Source: Apostichopus japonicus (lineage: Eukaryota > Echinodermata > Holothuroidea > Aspidochirotida > Stichopodidae). Taken from it: a stretch of 64,000 bases of DNA. Where the stretch lies: contig NC_092571.1 in the NCBI RefSeq assembly GCF_037975245.1, positions 3,427,001-3,491,000 of the forward strand, read 5' to 3'. A program made the translations under genes and the position numbers. Shown here piece by piece: positions 36,292 to 47,535 of this stretch; the first letter of the stretch is position 1; every line of letters begins with the position of its first letter. Under the pieces are notes generated by a model. That model had not been told where the DNA came from, searched no databases, and saw nothing but the letters and a program-made list of their open reading frames with translations.

Positions 36292-36304
36292 CCCAGAGCA
36301 TCAT
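36292..36304 (-). CDS. constant exon C1: start codon and first four residues
   Basis: Minus strand reads CCAACCC-ATG-ATG-CTC-TGG-G followed by donor GTGAGTATAA. The 13 coding bases give M-M-L-W-G(first base) and leave phase 1, matching C2. L-W-G is exactly what is expected at the start of an FKBP/HD2-type nucleoplasmin-like domain, and the donor is near consensus. I chose this start because it is the only suitable ATG-plus-donor seen upstream of C2 that supplies the missing W-G. Two ATGs in tandem could both be used. The 5' untranslated part extends to the right of 36304; its limit and promoter are not visible to me. Confidence 0.65.
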
Positions 36305-38859
36305 GGGTTGGTTCTGGAAAATGTCTTAGCTGAAACCGAACAAGAACTGCAGAAGAAATGGACAGACTTGTTTTAACAGTGTCAGATCAACACACCTAAA
36401 TTTAATTACATGTACAGTAGTTCGCAAAGCAATATCAGACCAGATACACGACTGGAATGAAGACAAAACTAGGACATAACAGCTCAATATTCAGTACCAC
36501 TCCCAACAACAATAACTCATATTCTACAGTATTAGATGATCTGTATACTTTGTTCCAAAGTAAGGAGTATCATTATGACTTGCTCTTGCATCTGACTCTC
36601 ATGTTAACAAGTCAAACATCTTCCTTAATCTTGCCAAGAATTTTGCAAGTATTGCAAATGCCAGGGCCATTTTTTCATTTTCCACTATACATTTTCTTAT
36701 ATGAAGAAACACCTTCAGCCCATTACTGAACTACTATACTAGTGATGGGAACGGTCCAAACATTTGCTCATTGGTACCTGTTTGTTGATTTTGGTTGGTC
36801 TTCCAGCTACCCAAATTTCCTTATTCATTCAACATACACCCCAACTCTGCCTATACTATTGGGGCATACGTATGCCTAATGTTCCTTAATACAGGCTAAG
36901 CAGGCCTTCAATCACGTATATAGAAAGAGTGTAAATGATTGTTCCATTAACCCATTAACTGATTCATACAACAAGGCTGCACATTAACATTCAATGCTTG
37001 AATCCCAAAAGTGCTTTTTCAAATCAACCCTTGCAATGTCTTTCCCCATAATAATATTTTTTGGTGACCTATGAAACAGTTTTGTAACTTGCAAAGTGTG
37101 CAACTCTACAGCCTAACAGTGCACTGCACCATTGAATTAGAATTACTGTACTCATGAAAATGTGGTCTGCACGATTGAAGAATTCATTCCTTAAAGCATT
37201 TGTTGGGGTATATTTGCATAAAATTACAAAAGTATGCAATGGGGGACATTCAGTTTATTTTGTAAACCAAAACTTTCTTATAGAAGTTACGCACTTTATC
37301 CAGCACTACAATATCATACCTGTGCTAGGCCTATCCAACCTGTTTTTTCACTGCTGTGCAGTAAGGTTAATGCTTCAGGAAGTCCCGGCTATTTATAGAT
37401 TAGTTGTAAAGTCCATAGAAACTATGTGAGCAACCCTTATTATTAAATGGTGTAGCCTGTTGTGTATTATTGGACCAATTGCATGTCCTGTTCAACTTTT
37501 GTGGGACCTTTCCACCAAATCTGACAGGGAATGTCAACTTATGAGCTGCCCAAGAGTTCAAAGGTCAAGATTTGTTGCATTGAAACGTGCACGTCTGTTT
37601 TGCTGAGAGATTGCAATGTAACTTATACAGTACAGTGTGCACATATCAAATTACTGTAGTTCATCAAAACTTTCTCAGACAGGAAAAGTAACAAATATTC
37701 ACTGAAGTTTAGACTAAAACACATCAAGATAGAATATTACCACATGGTGAAATTACAGAAGAATACATATTAATTTTTCCTCCCGTTAATTCATGCTGAT
37801 AAAAATGTAACTGGAAATGGACAACAATGTTGATGATTTTACAACTTCCAGACTGGGTAGTGATGGCCCAATCTGTCTGGTTCCTGATCCCATCATGATT
37901 TATATTAACGTTCACAAAGGCCTTGTGCTGGTTAGTAATAGTAGCATATACGTCATTTTTTTTTTGTGTTAACGTATCCTTGGAACACCTTCTTAGTCTT
38001 AAATGCAAAATTAATCATACATGTTTAACTTATTCCTTACTGAAATGTCTAAATGTGATCCCAGTGACCATCAAGTCCATTGATTTAGCCTAACTTGGTT
38101 GAAAGTAAGGTACTTGTGCATAGGCCCAAGCTGAGGTACACAATGCTACTCAATGATCCTACAGTGCAACCGACCAATAGCAATAAAAGTAGAAACGCCG
38201 TTACTTGCCTTAGGTCTGGTGCCATAATTTTAATACATTACGTTAGTGTAGCTAAATCCTGCCATCTAGCAATGACACGCCTAGGGTATATCTAGCCTAA
38301 CACAGTCTATATTGACTGACGCCTAGCCTAGGCCTAAGTACTTATAGCGGTTACAAGGGCAGAGGTTACTGGTCAAAAAATCCAGCCCAAAATCAAAAAA
38401 CTTTAGGTTCCTAACCAATCTTCATTCAATCCAAGCATTCAGGTCCCACTGATACTGTTCAGAAAATGGAAATCAACCGGCAGTCTTCCACTTTTTTGTT
38501 TTTGACTTCCTGCTGTCGGCGTCTTTTACCCTTCGCGCATGGCGTCTTTTGTCCCTGATCTGCTTTGATTTTCATGGCAGGCCAAATGTTTAATAGCGCC
38601 CGTTGCCCAACAAATGCACATGACGTTCACAACATGTCATAGCAGTATTTAGTGCGAGGGCAGCCTGAGCGGGGTTGGCGAAATAAATTTAACCAACAAG
38701 AAAGTGGGATGTTTATTTAAATCAGATCTTCTTCTACATAATTTGAATTGTTTAATTCCATGATATATTTGTCATGAAAACATACTGTAAGTAGGTAAAT
38801 TTGAATGGTTTTTGTTGTACAGTATCCACAAAATACCTGCGTTGGTTATGTTTTTATTT
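36305..38859. other. 5' flank of the zinc-finger gene
   Basis: Holds the 5' untranslated start and presumably the promoter of the minus-strand gene. I see no clear TATA box, CpG-rich stretch or further exon that I can defend. Confidence 0.35.
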
Positions 38860-38953
38860 ATTTTATTCTTTTTGTATACACTGTTTGCATGTTCTCAGAA
38901 ATGTTCTCAGACTTAGTCGTTTACAAATAGCTACAGCAAGAATTATTCTCAAT
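38860..38953 (+). mobile_element. LINE reverse-transcriptase fragment, left part
   Basis: Translation around 38900-38953 reads RLQIATARIILN, a typical phrase near the C-terminal end of CR1/jockey-type LINE ORF2 proteins. It is cut by the insertion of the short element at 38954 and continues at 39645. Confidence 0.6.
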
Positions 38954-39644
38954 CAAGGGCGGCGGAACCGGGGGGCACAGGGGGCACGTGCCCCCCCCCC
39001 CCACTTTTCCTCAGGTTAAAAATGTGCCCTTTTCCTACATCAAAATTGAGGTGTCTCAAGTTAGCAAGAGGCCAGGGAACCAGAATGAACACTCAGGAAG
39101 GGCCGTTTCCGGCCATCTGAGGGGTTTGTAAAACCAAAAATTTTCTTGTACGCTCCGCGCCAACCGATGGTGGCGCTCCGCTCAGATACAACTTTGCATA
39201 CAGCATACAGCATACAACTTTGCAAATCCTGGCTACGCCCCTGACTTTTAATGAATTTCTGTGGGTCAAACTCAAAGCTATTTCGAATGGAAAAAAAATT
39301 GGTTAACATATTAACAAGAAATAAACTCTAATTCGGAAGATTCCTACATTAGCAACTAGCATGATTTCACCTCATTTTGTCTCAAAAGAAAACTTGTTCC
39401 TTGTTTCCCAATTTGCACATTGGATATTGCAGTGCTAGTATGCATATTTTCCTTGAGGGGGGGGGGGGGGGCGGGGCGGGGCGGGACGGGACGTTGATGG
39501 AGTGATGTGTATACGCAAATAAGTTAATACAATAAGAGTTATCAAGGGTACTAAATATAAGGCTGCATCAGTCCAATCGAATTTCTGCAAAGTGCCCTTT
39601 GATGTCGGTGCCCCCCCAGATTAAAAGTGCTTCCGCCGCCCTTG
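38954..39644. mobile_element. hAT-like short element, family 1 copy 1
   Basis: Terminal inverted repeats CAAGGGCGGCGGAA at both ends, 691 bp, flanked by the 8-bp duplication TTCTCAAT (38946-38953 and 39645-39652). G/C homopolymer runs lie next to both ends. It contains part of another element (about 39070-39245) ending GGCTACGCCCCTG, including the conserved core CGCTCCGCGCCAAC. It is inserted in a LINE. No coding content. Confidence 0.85.
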
Positions 39645-40235
39645 TTCTCAATGCAACATTTGATGATCGATCTGAAGACCTTTTTAAAACTTTAAACTGG
39701 TTCTCACTCGAAAAAAACGTTTAAAATGTAAAAGATTGTCAATGGTGTATAGGTCTTTAAATGGTCTGGCTCCACAGTATGTTGTGGAAATGTTCCGCCA
39801 CACAAATAATATACATAACCACTCTCTAAGGTCCACCACACGAAATAATTTATTTTTAGAGGTTGGTAATACCCAGTATCACCAGAAAACATTTTCATAT
39901 GTTATAATGTTGCTGCTAAGGAATGGAACGAATATCAAAGGAGTGTAAGAATGCGCGAAGTCTTTAACTTACTTTTAAACGTTCTATGTAGGACTTTAAC
40001 TAATTTATTATGCTCTAATTTCTTTTCATTGATTGTTCCATGTTGTATTTTATGTCATAGTCAATTTTTATTTTTATTTTCATTGTCGTCTTATATTTTT
40101 TTATTATTATTATTATTATTTTATATGATTATATTTTTTCTTATCACTATTAGTTATTTTATTTCAGGGCCTCGGGGGAGATTAGCTTTACGCTAACCGA
40201 GTACCCTTTAATGTTAAATAAATAAAATATAGACA
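39645..40235 (+). mobile_element. LINE reverse-transcriptase C-terminal fragment, right part
   Basis: Continues the LINE from 38953. Frames read DDRSEDLFKTLNWFSLE, then MVYRSLNGLAPQYVVEMF, then HNHSLRSTTRNN and a frameshifted KEWNEYQRSV. This is the usual C-terminal tail of CR1/L2/jockey-type ORF2 proteins. Frameshifts and stops show it is dead. A T-rich tail and TAAATAAATAAAAT mark the 3' end near 40230. Confidence 0.75.
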
Positions 40236-40933
40236 AGATCAGGGACGGCGGAACCCATTTTGGAGTGGGGGCTGGGACAAAGAAGTTCCTGTATGTATTC
40301 CTCTGAAAGGGCAAAAGCAACACGGAGCACCAACGGCCCGCAGTAGAGGTAGGAAGCTATCAAAAGTGACGCAGGGAGGGAGAAAGAAAACGGGTGACCA
40401 GTTTTGGTATCTCAGTTACCAGACGCATTTTACTTGGTTTGCTATTTTACAGTGTTTTACGGACACGGGCCCAAATGTCAGTGACACAAAATTGATCATT
40501 TTATCTTCAACTTTCACTTTTTCCCAATAGAGGTATAACTTTTTTTCTTGAAACTCCTGTTTTTCACGAACTTTTAAGCCGGTAATATCGATATGTTTGT
40601 TTTCTATCTCAAGTTTTTTCGACTGTTTCCGCTTTATTTCGTTTCATTGTTTCGTTGTTGAAGTCTCCAAAATTCGACCATTTAAATTATTTCAAATGTT
40701 TGTCGATATTCTCATATTTCCGGACTACCATATCTCCCATATCTATGTGTAAGCCCTAACCAAATAGAGCCACGACACTACTCTTTTTTCAAATGTGTGT
40801 GTGTGGGGGGGGGGGGGGGACATTTGATAGTGTCCCCCACCCATCGAAATGTGGGGGGACGCGTCCCCCGCCCCCCCTGGATTGACGCCCATGGGGCAGC
40901 CTCCCTTATCGATTGCATAATTTGGTTAATGTT

Positions 40934-40935
<2 letters not shown>
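40236..40935. other. repeat-derived spacer
   Basis: Contains GGGACGGCGGAACCC at 40241, resembling one end of a short element, and a G/C-rich tract at 40795-40890 that may be another element end. No gene seen. Confidence 0.4.
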
Positions 40936-40994
<59 letters not shown>

Positions 40995-41036
40995 GTTATA
41001 TATATATATGTATAAATGAAAACGTAATGAGAAGGA

Positions 41037-41119
<83 letters not shown>

Positions 41120-41125
41120 TATATA
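40936..41125. repeat. (TA)n with (GT)n microsatellite
   Basis: Long TA runs interrupted near 40994-41035 and a short GTGTGTGT run near 41063. Tyrosine/isoleucine open frames on both strands are artefacts of it. Confidence 0.95.
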
Positions 41126-42660
41126 CACACATACTTATATGTTTAAATGTTTAAATGTATACATGTATCCAAAATATTCAGTTGTTCACTTCATGCTGCA
41201 AAAGTGCTAAATATATGAAGTAGATCAAGTACATGATATAGAATACCTGTACGGTAACTTACAGCATGTTGTTACTCGAGTTTCACGCCTGTTTAACAGG
41301 GGATTCATAAATCAACACAACGCAGGTAATTATTATAATGTATTCTGATATAGATGAACAATGTAATAAAGTAAAATGCAAAGTCACAGTAAAGTACTGT
41401 ATATGAGTAAAATGTAAGGTAAGTATATCACAAAGAGGAAGTTGGAGTAACTCTGCATCCTTTTATACTATTATATTATATTAAGGGTACGAAACCCTCC
41501 CGCTATCTGCCGGTAGCACTTTGCGTTCACCTGAATATGAATATTTCCAGTTCAAACGTTTGATGTATCCATATCAATGCAATACAAGAAGGAGAACAGA
41601 TCACAGGCGAAAATTGCGAAATTGGAGAAAACAACCACGTTTGCTCGAAACGTGTCATTTCTAGGCGATAGTTTGCAAAACACATCTTTTTGGTAGTTTT
41701 ATATGGTTTTATAAAGATTCTTATTCGCTGTCCCAACTGCCTTCTCCTTTGTATCCTTACCCACCCCCACCTCTAAGCGTATGTTTGTTAGTTACTGTTT
41801 TTAAATCATCTTGAATGAACGTATTACGAGATTTATAATTTTTTCAGCAGTCTTGTAACGTTTCAATTAAGGCTATTTTAACTGCTTCAAGTGATCCGTT
41901 TGAATGCTCCTGCAATGCAGTGGAGTGCATAACTGTTTAGAAAAGTGGGAAGGGACCAAACATGTTTCTACTCCTCTATCTAAAGTGGGTGGCGTCGAAC
42001 TTCACTCCACCCTTCCTCTGATTATGACACTGCATATTCACACTAGTTTCCTTTTTAACATTATGTCACATAGACAGTGGTTATACATAAGAAGCATGTT
42101 AGCTATCAGCCTATCTGACCCTTTCTTTAATATGTTCATATTCTTTAATTTAGTGCAAACTAATGTAAGGTTAATTTCAATATATTATTGCCATATGTCC
42201 CAGCCGTCTATGACATTCAAGGAGAGCCGCCAACAAACCGGATCCTTCACATGGCTATTCTGAACATCCAAAGGACGGATATCTATAGGTCCCAATAATC
42301 TTTGATGTGATCCAACAGCTATAAACATAGGTTACGTTTTCTGTTTTAAAGTTAAACTTAAAGTTTGAAAACTGGTAACTTCGTATTTGAGAAAGACGGT
42401 CTTGCAATTGGATCCCAAAGACTCGGTCTCTGCTATAGAACTGTTACAAATCATCTTTGACCACCACGTTCGCAAAATAGTACTAAACTATGCGCAATAT
42501 ACGGTATTAAGAAACGAAGTATAGCCTATAAGCATTTCGTTCTCGCGGTATTGTGTTTACAGCTATACGTAAAAAAAACCTCCCTTCGGAAATGCATGTA
42601 TATTGTACGTCCATCTTCGTTGGGTGCAGATATTCTTAAGAAGATACAAGAAAATAGAGC
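41126..42660. other. no feature recognised
   Basis: AT-rich spacer. I see no exon with convincing borders and no clear repeat. Confidence 0.4.
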
Positions 42661-42661
42661 A

Positions 42662-42785
<124 letters not shown>

Positions 42786-42959
42786 ATATGTCACAAGTGG
42801 TTATTTGAAATGGAGGATCAATATAAATAAAGAGTTGAAATCCAGAAATTATCTGTAATGATATATACTGCACCACATTGTATCACAAAGCCAATATTGC
42901 TTATACCCAAGGAATAATATGCCAACCTTGTCTAGAAAATGTGTTAGGCTGTAAAAATA

Positions 42960-42965
42960 TTTATT
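42960..42965 (-). terminator. candidate polyadenylation signal of the TRIM gene
   Basis: Minus-strand AATAAA about 275 bases downstream of the TRIM stop codon, within AT-rich sequence. Confidence 0.5.
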
Positions 42966-43237
42966 CATAACAAATGTGCATACTCATATTAACGTAAATT
43001 AATCACTATATATAGGAAGACAGTCTTTGTAATGGATATATTAAGATATGGAGATAAACTCCTTAGGAACTAGTTGCCAATTATAATGCAGCTAACAATA
43101 ACTCTTAGTAATTAGGATTGTAATATTTTCCTATGTCTGTAAAACTCCAGTCGAGCAAATACAGCAACGATAACAACCAATCTGTGTATCGTAACTCGCG
43201 ATATCATTTTGTTTTAATATGTAATTTCTATACAGCG

Positions 43238-45433
43238 CTATACAGGTACTAGTCCGTAAGTATACATTTTCCCGGAACTTCCGGTAGCTATCACGAGTTT
43301 CTCCTCACCATCTACTACGGATGTGGTAATGCACCATGACTCGTCATCAACGGACATTGTTGTTAGTAATTGCTGACCATCTCGACTGTATTGTGTTAGC
43401 ACAGTATTTCGCCCCCTATCATCTTCCCATAACATGTAGATGAACCCTCCCATGCCTATGCACACACTGTAAGGTTTTAAGTCAGCTCCACTTAGATTTG
43501 GGTTGGTGAATTTATACACCACACTACTCCCTGAAGTCACCATGGTAACTGCATATGAGGTCCTACCCTCATGGTCACAGATCAGAAGATTACCGTCGTG
43601 GACAGTGATATCTTGTGATTCCATGATTACATCAGGTAGTACTATAATGTGACTGTAATTCAGCTGATAATCAAATACATACAATTCTCTTCTGTTAGTA
43701 CCAACAATGATTTGATTCTTGTCGGGATTCATGGTAACAGAACACACAAACCTATCATCTGGCCATGTCTTAGCCATATCACTGATGTTCTTCTTTTGGT
43801 AAGAATGGTCAGAAATATTATAAATACCGATTTCATCCGGTATGCTAACTGTCATGACATTAAACCCCGGCAAATTACAACAGAAACGATTTGCACAAAC
43901 CCTAAATCTCTTATTTCTTTTTAAAACATACTGATTTAATATTTCTCCTTTCATGTTAGTGACAGTGATGTGTGATTTATCTTTTGATGCCCTACCAGTC
44001 ATAACGATATTACCATCGCCACTACATATCATACCGGTGATATGGTAACCTTTAGCTTTGAACCCTGCAACATCAACAACAGACTCTGCCCTTTCTGTAA
44101 TTACAACTTTATCAGATATAACTTTTGTCAAATCACTGATGACAAAATCAGATAAAGATTCTAACTCTGGATATTCTTGTTTCATTTCTTCGAGCATACG
44201 TTCACTGGCTGCTCTTATGTCGGGGACACACTGTGCGTCTGTCCAATCGTCATTACATGCAAGAATGCTAGAAGACGTTGCTGATAAGTTTTCGAATCGT
44301 TTAATAAGTTGCTTACATTTATTTAGTATTTCTTCACATTCCGTTTTGTTTTGACTTGTAAGAAGATCCTTAGCTGTTGTCAAGGTCTTGAAATTACTAT
44401 CTAACTTCCTGAGTTTTTTGAAGAATCCACCCTCAATTTCTTGACCATTTTCCTTAAATTTTTCCAATTCCTGGTCATATTTTACATCGGTAATTTTCAT
44501 ATTTTCTTGATGTTTCATGATCAATCGCTTCATTTCCTCTTCATGTTTAACAATTATTTCACGTTTTTCACATCTTCTTCTATTTTCTATGTCAGCAGCT
44601 CCTTTTTCACGTTCATCGTTACATTCAGCAAGTTTATCCTTTATTTTCTTTGCCTGTTCCTCGTGTTGACTTGTCAACAACAATGTCTTTTTTATAGCAT
44701 TCTCATTCAATTTTACTAGCGCCATTTGAACCTTCTCGAGTAACGCGTATAGTTTAGTTTTGTGCTGGCTTAGTTCAGCGAGGTTCCGATTCAGTAATGT
44801 CCTTTCTTTCTGGGCTAGGTCAGTCACATCTATGAGATCGTGACCTTTGTGCTTACTGTGAGTGCAAACTAAGCAAACTGGTTCATTTTGGCATGTACCA
44901 CAGCACAATTTGGCTGGTTCTTTTATATGAGAATGGCACCTGGGATCTTCCGTCATTGCAGCTATTTCCTTCATGGTCAGGTTCTTAGCCGCCATATTTT
45001 CCAATTTCAGAGTGCTTGGTTGGTGATCAGTAAACATTTTACTACTGAAATGAACCTTGTAACATTCGTTGCATAAAAAATCTCTACATTTAAAACAGTA
45101 GGCGGAACATACTACATCCTTTAAACAGCTCACACACTGCTTGAAATCTTTCTTTTCGAATGATTTATGCAATTCTATGAACTCGAGCATACTTTTCATA
45201 TGAAAATCAGTCTTAAAGCCGTCCAATCCATCCTCTGGTATACAACATCGCTGTTTACAAAGTGGACATTCAATTGTCCCATCATGGCTGGCTTTCATAA
45301 CTTTTCTCAAGCAATCGTTACAGTATCGATGAAGACATGGTAACTGTTTCGGCTCATTAAATTGATCCAAACAAACAGGGCACTGGAAGAAGTTTTCTGT
45401 CAGGCCCTCCATGAAAGGGCTCCAGGTAGCCAT
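43238..45433 (-). CDS. TRIM-family RING E3 ubiquitin ligase, intronless
   Basis: 731 residues in one exon. The RING is at about residues 18-59 with the C3HC4 set C18, C21, C33, H35, C38, C41, C56, C59. B-box 1 (QCVSCLKDVV onward) is about 97-140, B-box 2 (CHSHIKEPAKLCC) about 163-203, and a Lys/Glu-rich coiled coil about 205-390. The remaining 300 residues look like repeated beta blades (a TRIM2/TRIM56-like propeller; no SPRY motif seen). RING and B-box TRIMs transfer ubiquitin and assemble through the coiled coil; many act in innate immunity. Substrate is unknown. The start is the first ATG of the open frame, followed by ATWSPFMEGLTENFFQCPVC. Lack of introns is common in expanded invertebrate TRIM families. 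All zinc ligands are intact, so it is probably functional. Confidence 0.93.
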   Translation of the reverse strand: MATWSPFMEGLTENFFQCPVCLDQFNEPKQLPCLHRYCNDCLRKVMKASHDGTIECPLCKQRCCIPEDGLDGFKTDFHMKSMLEFIELHKSFEKKDFKQCVSCLKDVVCSAYCFKCRDFLCNECYKVHFSSKMFTDHQPSTLKLENMAAKNLTMKEIAAMTEDPRCHSHIKEPAKLCCGTCQNEPVCLVCTHSKHKGHDLIDVTDLAQKERTLLNRNLAELSQHKTKLYALLEKVQMALVKLNENAIKKTLLLTSQHEEQAKKIKDKLAECNDEREKGAADIENRRRCEKREIIVKHEEEMKRLIMKHQENMKITDVKYDQELEKFKENGQEIEGGFFKKLRKLDSNFKTLTTAKDLLTSQNKTECEEILNKCKQLIKRFENLSATSSSILACNDDWTDAQCVPDIRAASERMLEEMKQEYPELESLSDFVISDLTKVISDKVVITERAESVVDVAGFKAKGYHITGMICSGDGNIVMTGRASKDKSHITVTNMKGEILNQYVLKRNKRFRVCANRFCCNLPGFNVMTVSIPDEIGIYNISDHSYQKKNISDMAKTWPDDRFVCSVTMNPDKNQIIVGTNRRELYVFDYQLNYSHIIVLPDVIMESQDITVHDGNLLICDHEGRTSYAVTMVTSGSSVVYKFTNPNLSGADLKPYSVCIGMGGFIYMLWEDDRGRNTVLTQYSRDGQQLLTTMSVDDESWCITTSVVDGEEKLVIATGSSGKMYTYGLVPV

Positions 45434-45494
45434 GTTGATGAAGGTTGTTAACTCTCACTTGAAAACACTGTACTCAGTTACTGTACGTCACAAT
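45434..45494 (-). other. probable 5' untranslated part of the TRIM exon
   Basis: On the minus strand a pyrimidine tract ending CTGCACTCTTTCACAG (last base 45495) precedes 61 bases leading to the TRIM start codon. This is a good 3' splice site, so the coding exon is probably preceded by a non-coding first exon farther right. Confidence 0.5.
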
Positions 45495-45639
45495 CTGTGA
45501 AAGAGTGCAGGAAAAGAAAGAGAAGGGTTCAACAAATTATTATCTATGCATGTATTTCATAAAATATGAATGGAAATACAAACATACATGGATAACCCAT
45601 TCAAACTGATCTGGAAACAGAAGTGCTACTGCATTTCTG

Positions 45640-46250
45640 ACCAGTGTTTAACGCGTCCTTCATCTCCAAACTTTTGGAGAAGGTTGTGTATGAACGACTT
45701 GAGCGATACTAGCATACCAATGTCCTTCTCGAACAGTTTGGACGTTGCATTGTAATAGTTTGAGTCAATATCTGTCCAACCGATTTCAAACAGTTTGCAT
45801 TAATGTCAAGCTTATGGAACCATTACCGCTAGAGCTTGGCGTTCCACACTCCACAGGGATCCGTGCTTTGACTCAAGCTATTCACTATGTACACAATCGT
45901 ACATAAAAAAGCTTGAATTATCATGTCTATGCGGATGGCACACAAATTTACCTTCATTCAAGCATGTTAATTAATATCTCTGCTAGTAGATGTGTTTTGG
46001 AGAATATTGAATATTGCTTTGTTGATATCAAATAGTGGATGACAAGCAATAAACTTAAACTGAATGGTGACAAGATTGAAGTAATCATAATCATAATCTG
46101 AAAAACCTTCCCGATGCATTGTCGAGGGCAGAAGGAGTTTCGATTAAATCCGTATCAGCAAGTCAAAACTTGGAGTTTATCTTGATACAGCTCTTAATAT
46201 GGCTGCACATGTAAACCATATTTTTAATCTCTCTGATCTGCAGTAGGTTG
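45640..46250 (+). mobile_element. degenerate LINE reverse-transcriptase fragment
   Basis: Broken frames spell reverse-transcriptase landmarks in order: PNFWRRLCMNDLS / LEKVVYERLE (fingers), HTPQGSVL, then YHVYADGTQIYL (the YADD box, here YADG), then SNKLKLNGDKIEVI and LGVYLDTALNMAAHV. This is the order in CR1/jockey-type elements. Several stops and frameshifts make it a dead copy. Confidence 0.8.
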
Positions 46251-46429
46251 ATATTCTGTTTTAATGTATAGAAGTTCTCACTCAATATAATCAGGCTTAA
46301 AGTTTAAACTTGATTAAGTTGGCTAATCATTGTACCAACACACAAATGACTTACAAAGCCCAGCTATTAGTATTTAGAGCTCTTGTACTCTATGCATAGA
46401 TCCACATACCACATGTGAAATCCATCAAA

Positions 46430-46998
46430 AGTTTGATTTTTTTTTTTTGCTTTAAAACTTTGACCTCTATTGAGCTCAAGTAACCTTTGACCTCCACTGA
46501 AAACAACGTACGATTTTTACTCAAGGTGGGGCCACATACCAAGTTCATCAAAGTTTTGATTCGTTTAGTTTGTAAGGTATTCAGACTTTGACCTCTGCAG
46601 AAAACCCTTCGGTTCTTAAAGTCAATGTAGGAGTTCCACATATCGAGTATTAAATACATCCAAGACCTACTTTTTGAGTTCAACCGTTTTGACAAGGTTT
46701 TCAGACTTTAACCTCTGTTGAACTTAACCTTCACAAAATACAATATGGGTTGGTTCGCTCGATAAGGTGGATTCAAATACCAGATATGCAGTAAACCCAA
46801 GCTTTATTTTCGGATCGTGTATACAAGGTTTTCAAAATGTGACCTCTGGTGAACTCAAATAAGATTTGGTGCTTGTACTTGCTTAGTTACATCCACATGC
46901 AAAGAATGCAAATCACAAATGACCTTTGACTTCCACAGAAAACAATAGGATTCTTCTACTGAAGAGGTGCATCCACGTACATCACTGAAGTTCACCCA
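46430..46998 (+). repeat. degenerate ~115-bp repeats, LINE/SINE 3'-region type, left part
   Basis: Several diverged copies carrying TTTGACCTC..GAAAAC and CACATACCAAG words. It continues after the inserted element at 47412 to a terminal hairpin near 47497-47521 (ATTCCTTTCGCC / GGCAAGGAAT). A related stretch is at 48590-48770. I infer the 3' region of a non-LTR element. Confidence 0.5.
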
Positions 46999-47007
46999 CC
47001 ATACAGT

Positions 47008-47403
47008 CAGTGGCAGAGCGTCCATACAGTCAGGGGCGGATGCCCCCCCCCCCCCCCCTGACGAACTCAAAAGGACTGCTGGCGCCCTTTTCAGCTTTTT
47101 ACCACTTTTACTTATTCACGTTTATTGGCTTTTTTCTTGCGCTCTCATCTACCTATTGACATTTGTCACATTTTGTTGGGGTAATTTTCTGACAAAATGC
47201 TCTAACAGCTATTTATTCTTCGTTTATCTGCAAATTAGCATGGCCCGGAAAGTGTCATTTCCGGCGATCTAGGGAGTATCTTTACTCAAAAAAATTATGT
47301 ACGCTCCGCGCCAACCTGTGGTGGCGCTCCGCTTAGATAGTGTCGAAAGCGCCCCTACGGACCATTCTCGCCCCTCTGACCAATACCCCTAGCTCCGCCA
47401 CTG
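47008..47403. mobile_element. hAT-like short element with 8-bp target duplication CATACAGT
   Basis: Ends CAGTGGCAGAGC and GCTCCGCCACTG, flanked by CATACAGT (47000-47007 and 47404-47411). A third CATACAGT followed by CAGGGGCGGATGCC lies at 47023, so a second end sits just inside the first. The interior carries the core CGCTCCGCGCCAACCTGTGG near 47302. Confidence 0.75.
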
Positions 47404-47411
47404 CATACAGT

Positions 47412-47535
47412 TCTTGTGTTATTGTGTTTACAAGCCAAGGTGCCACAAACATACATACACGCACACCCACACATACACACCATCATCATCACAAAGATTC
47501 CTTTCGCCTTCGGCAAGGAATGATAAAAATGAATG
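47412..47535 (+). repeat. LINE/SINE 3'-region repeat, right part with terminal hairpin
   Basis: Continuation of the 46430-46998 repeat after the inserted element: CA-rich stretch, then hairpin ATTCCTTTCGCC..GGCAAGGAAT and an AT-rich end. Confidence 0.45.

Noticed and set aside
37724-38008. 94-codon minus-strand frame upstream of C1
   Set aside because: No domain, no splice-site support, and the plus strand is open over part of it as well; likely chance.
40778-41132. Frames of alternating Tyr-Ile
   Set aside because: TA microsatellite.
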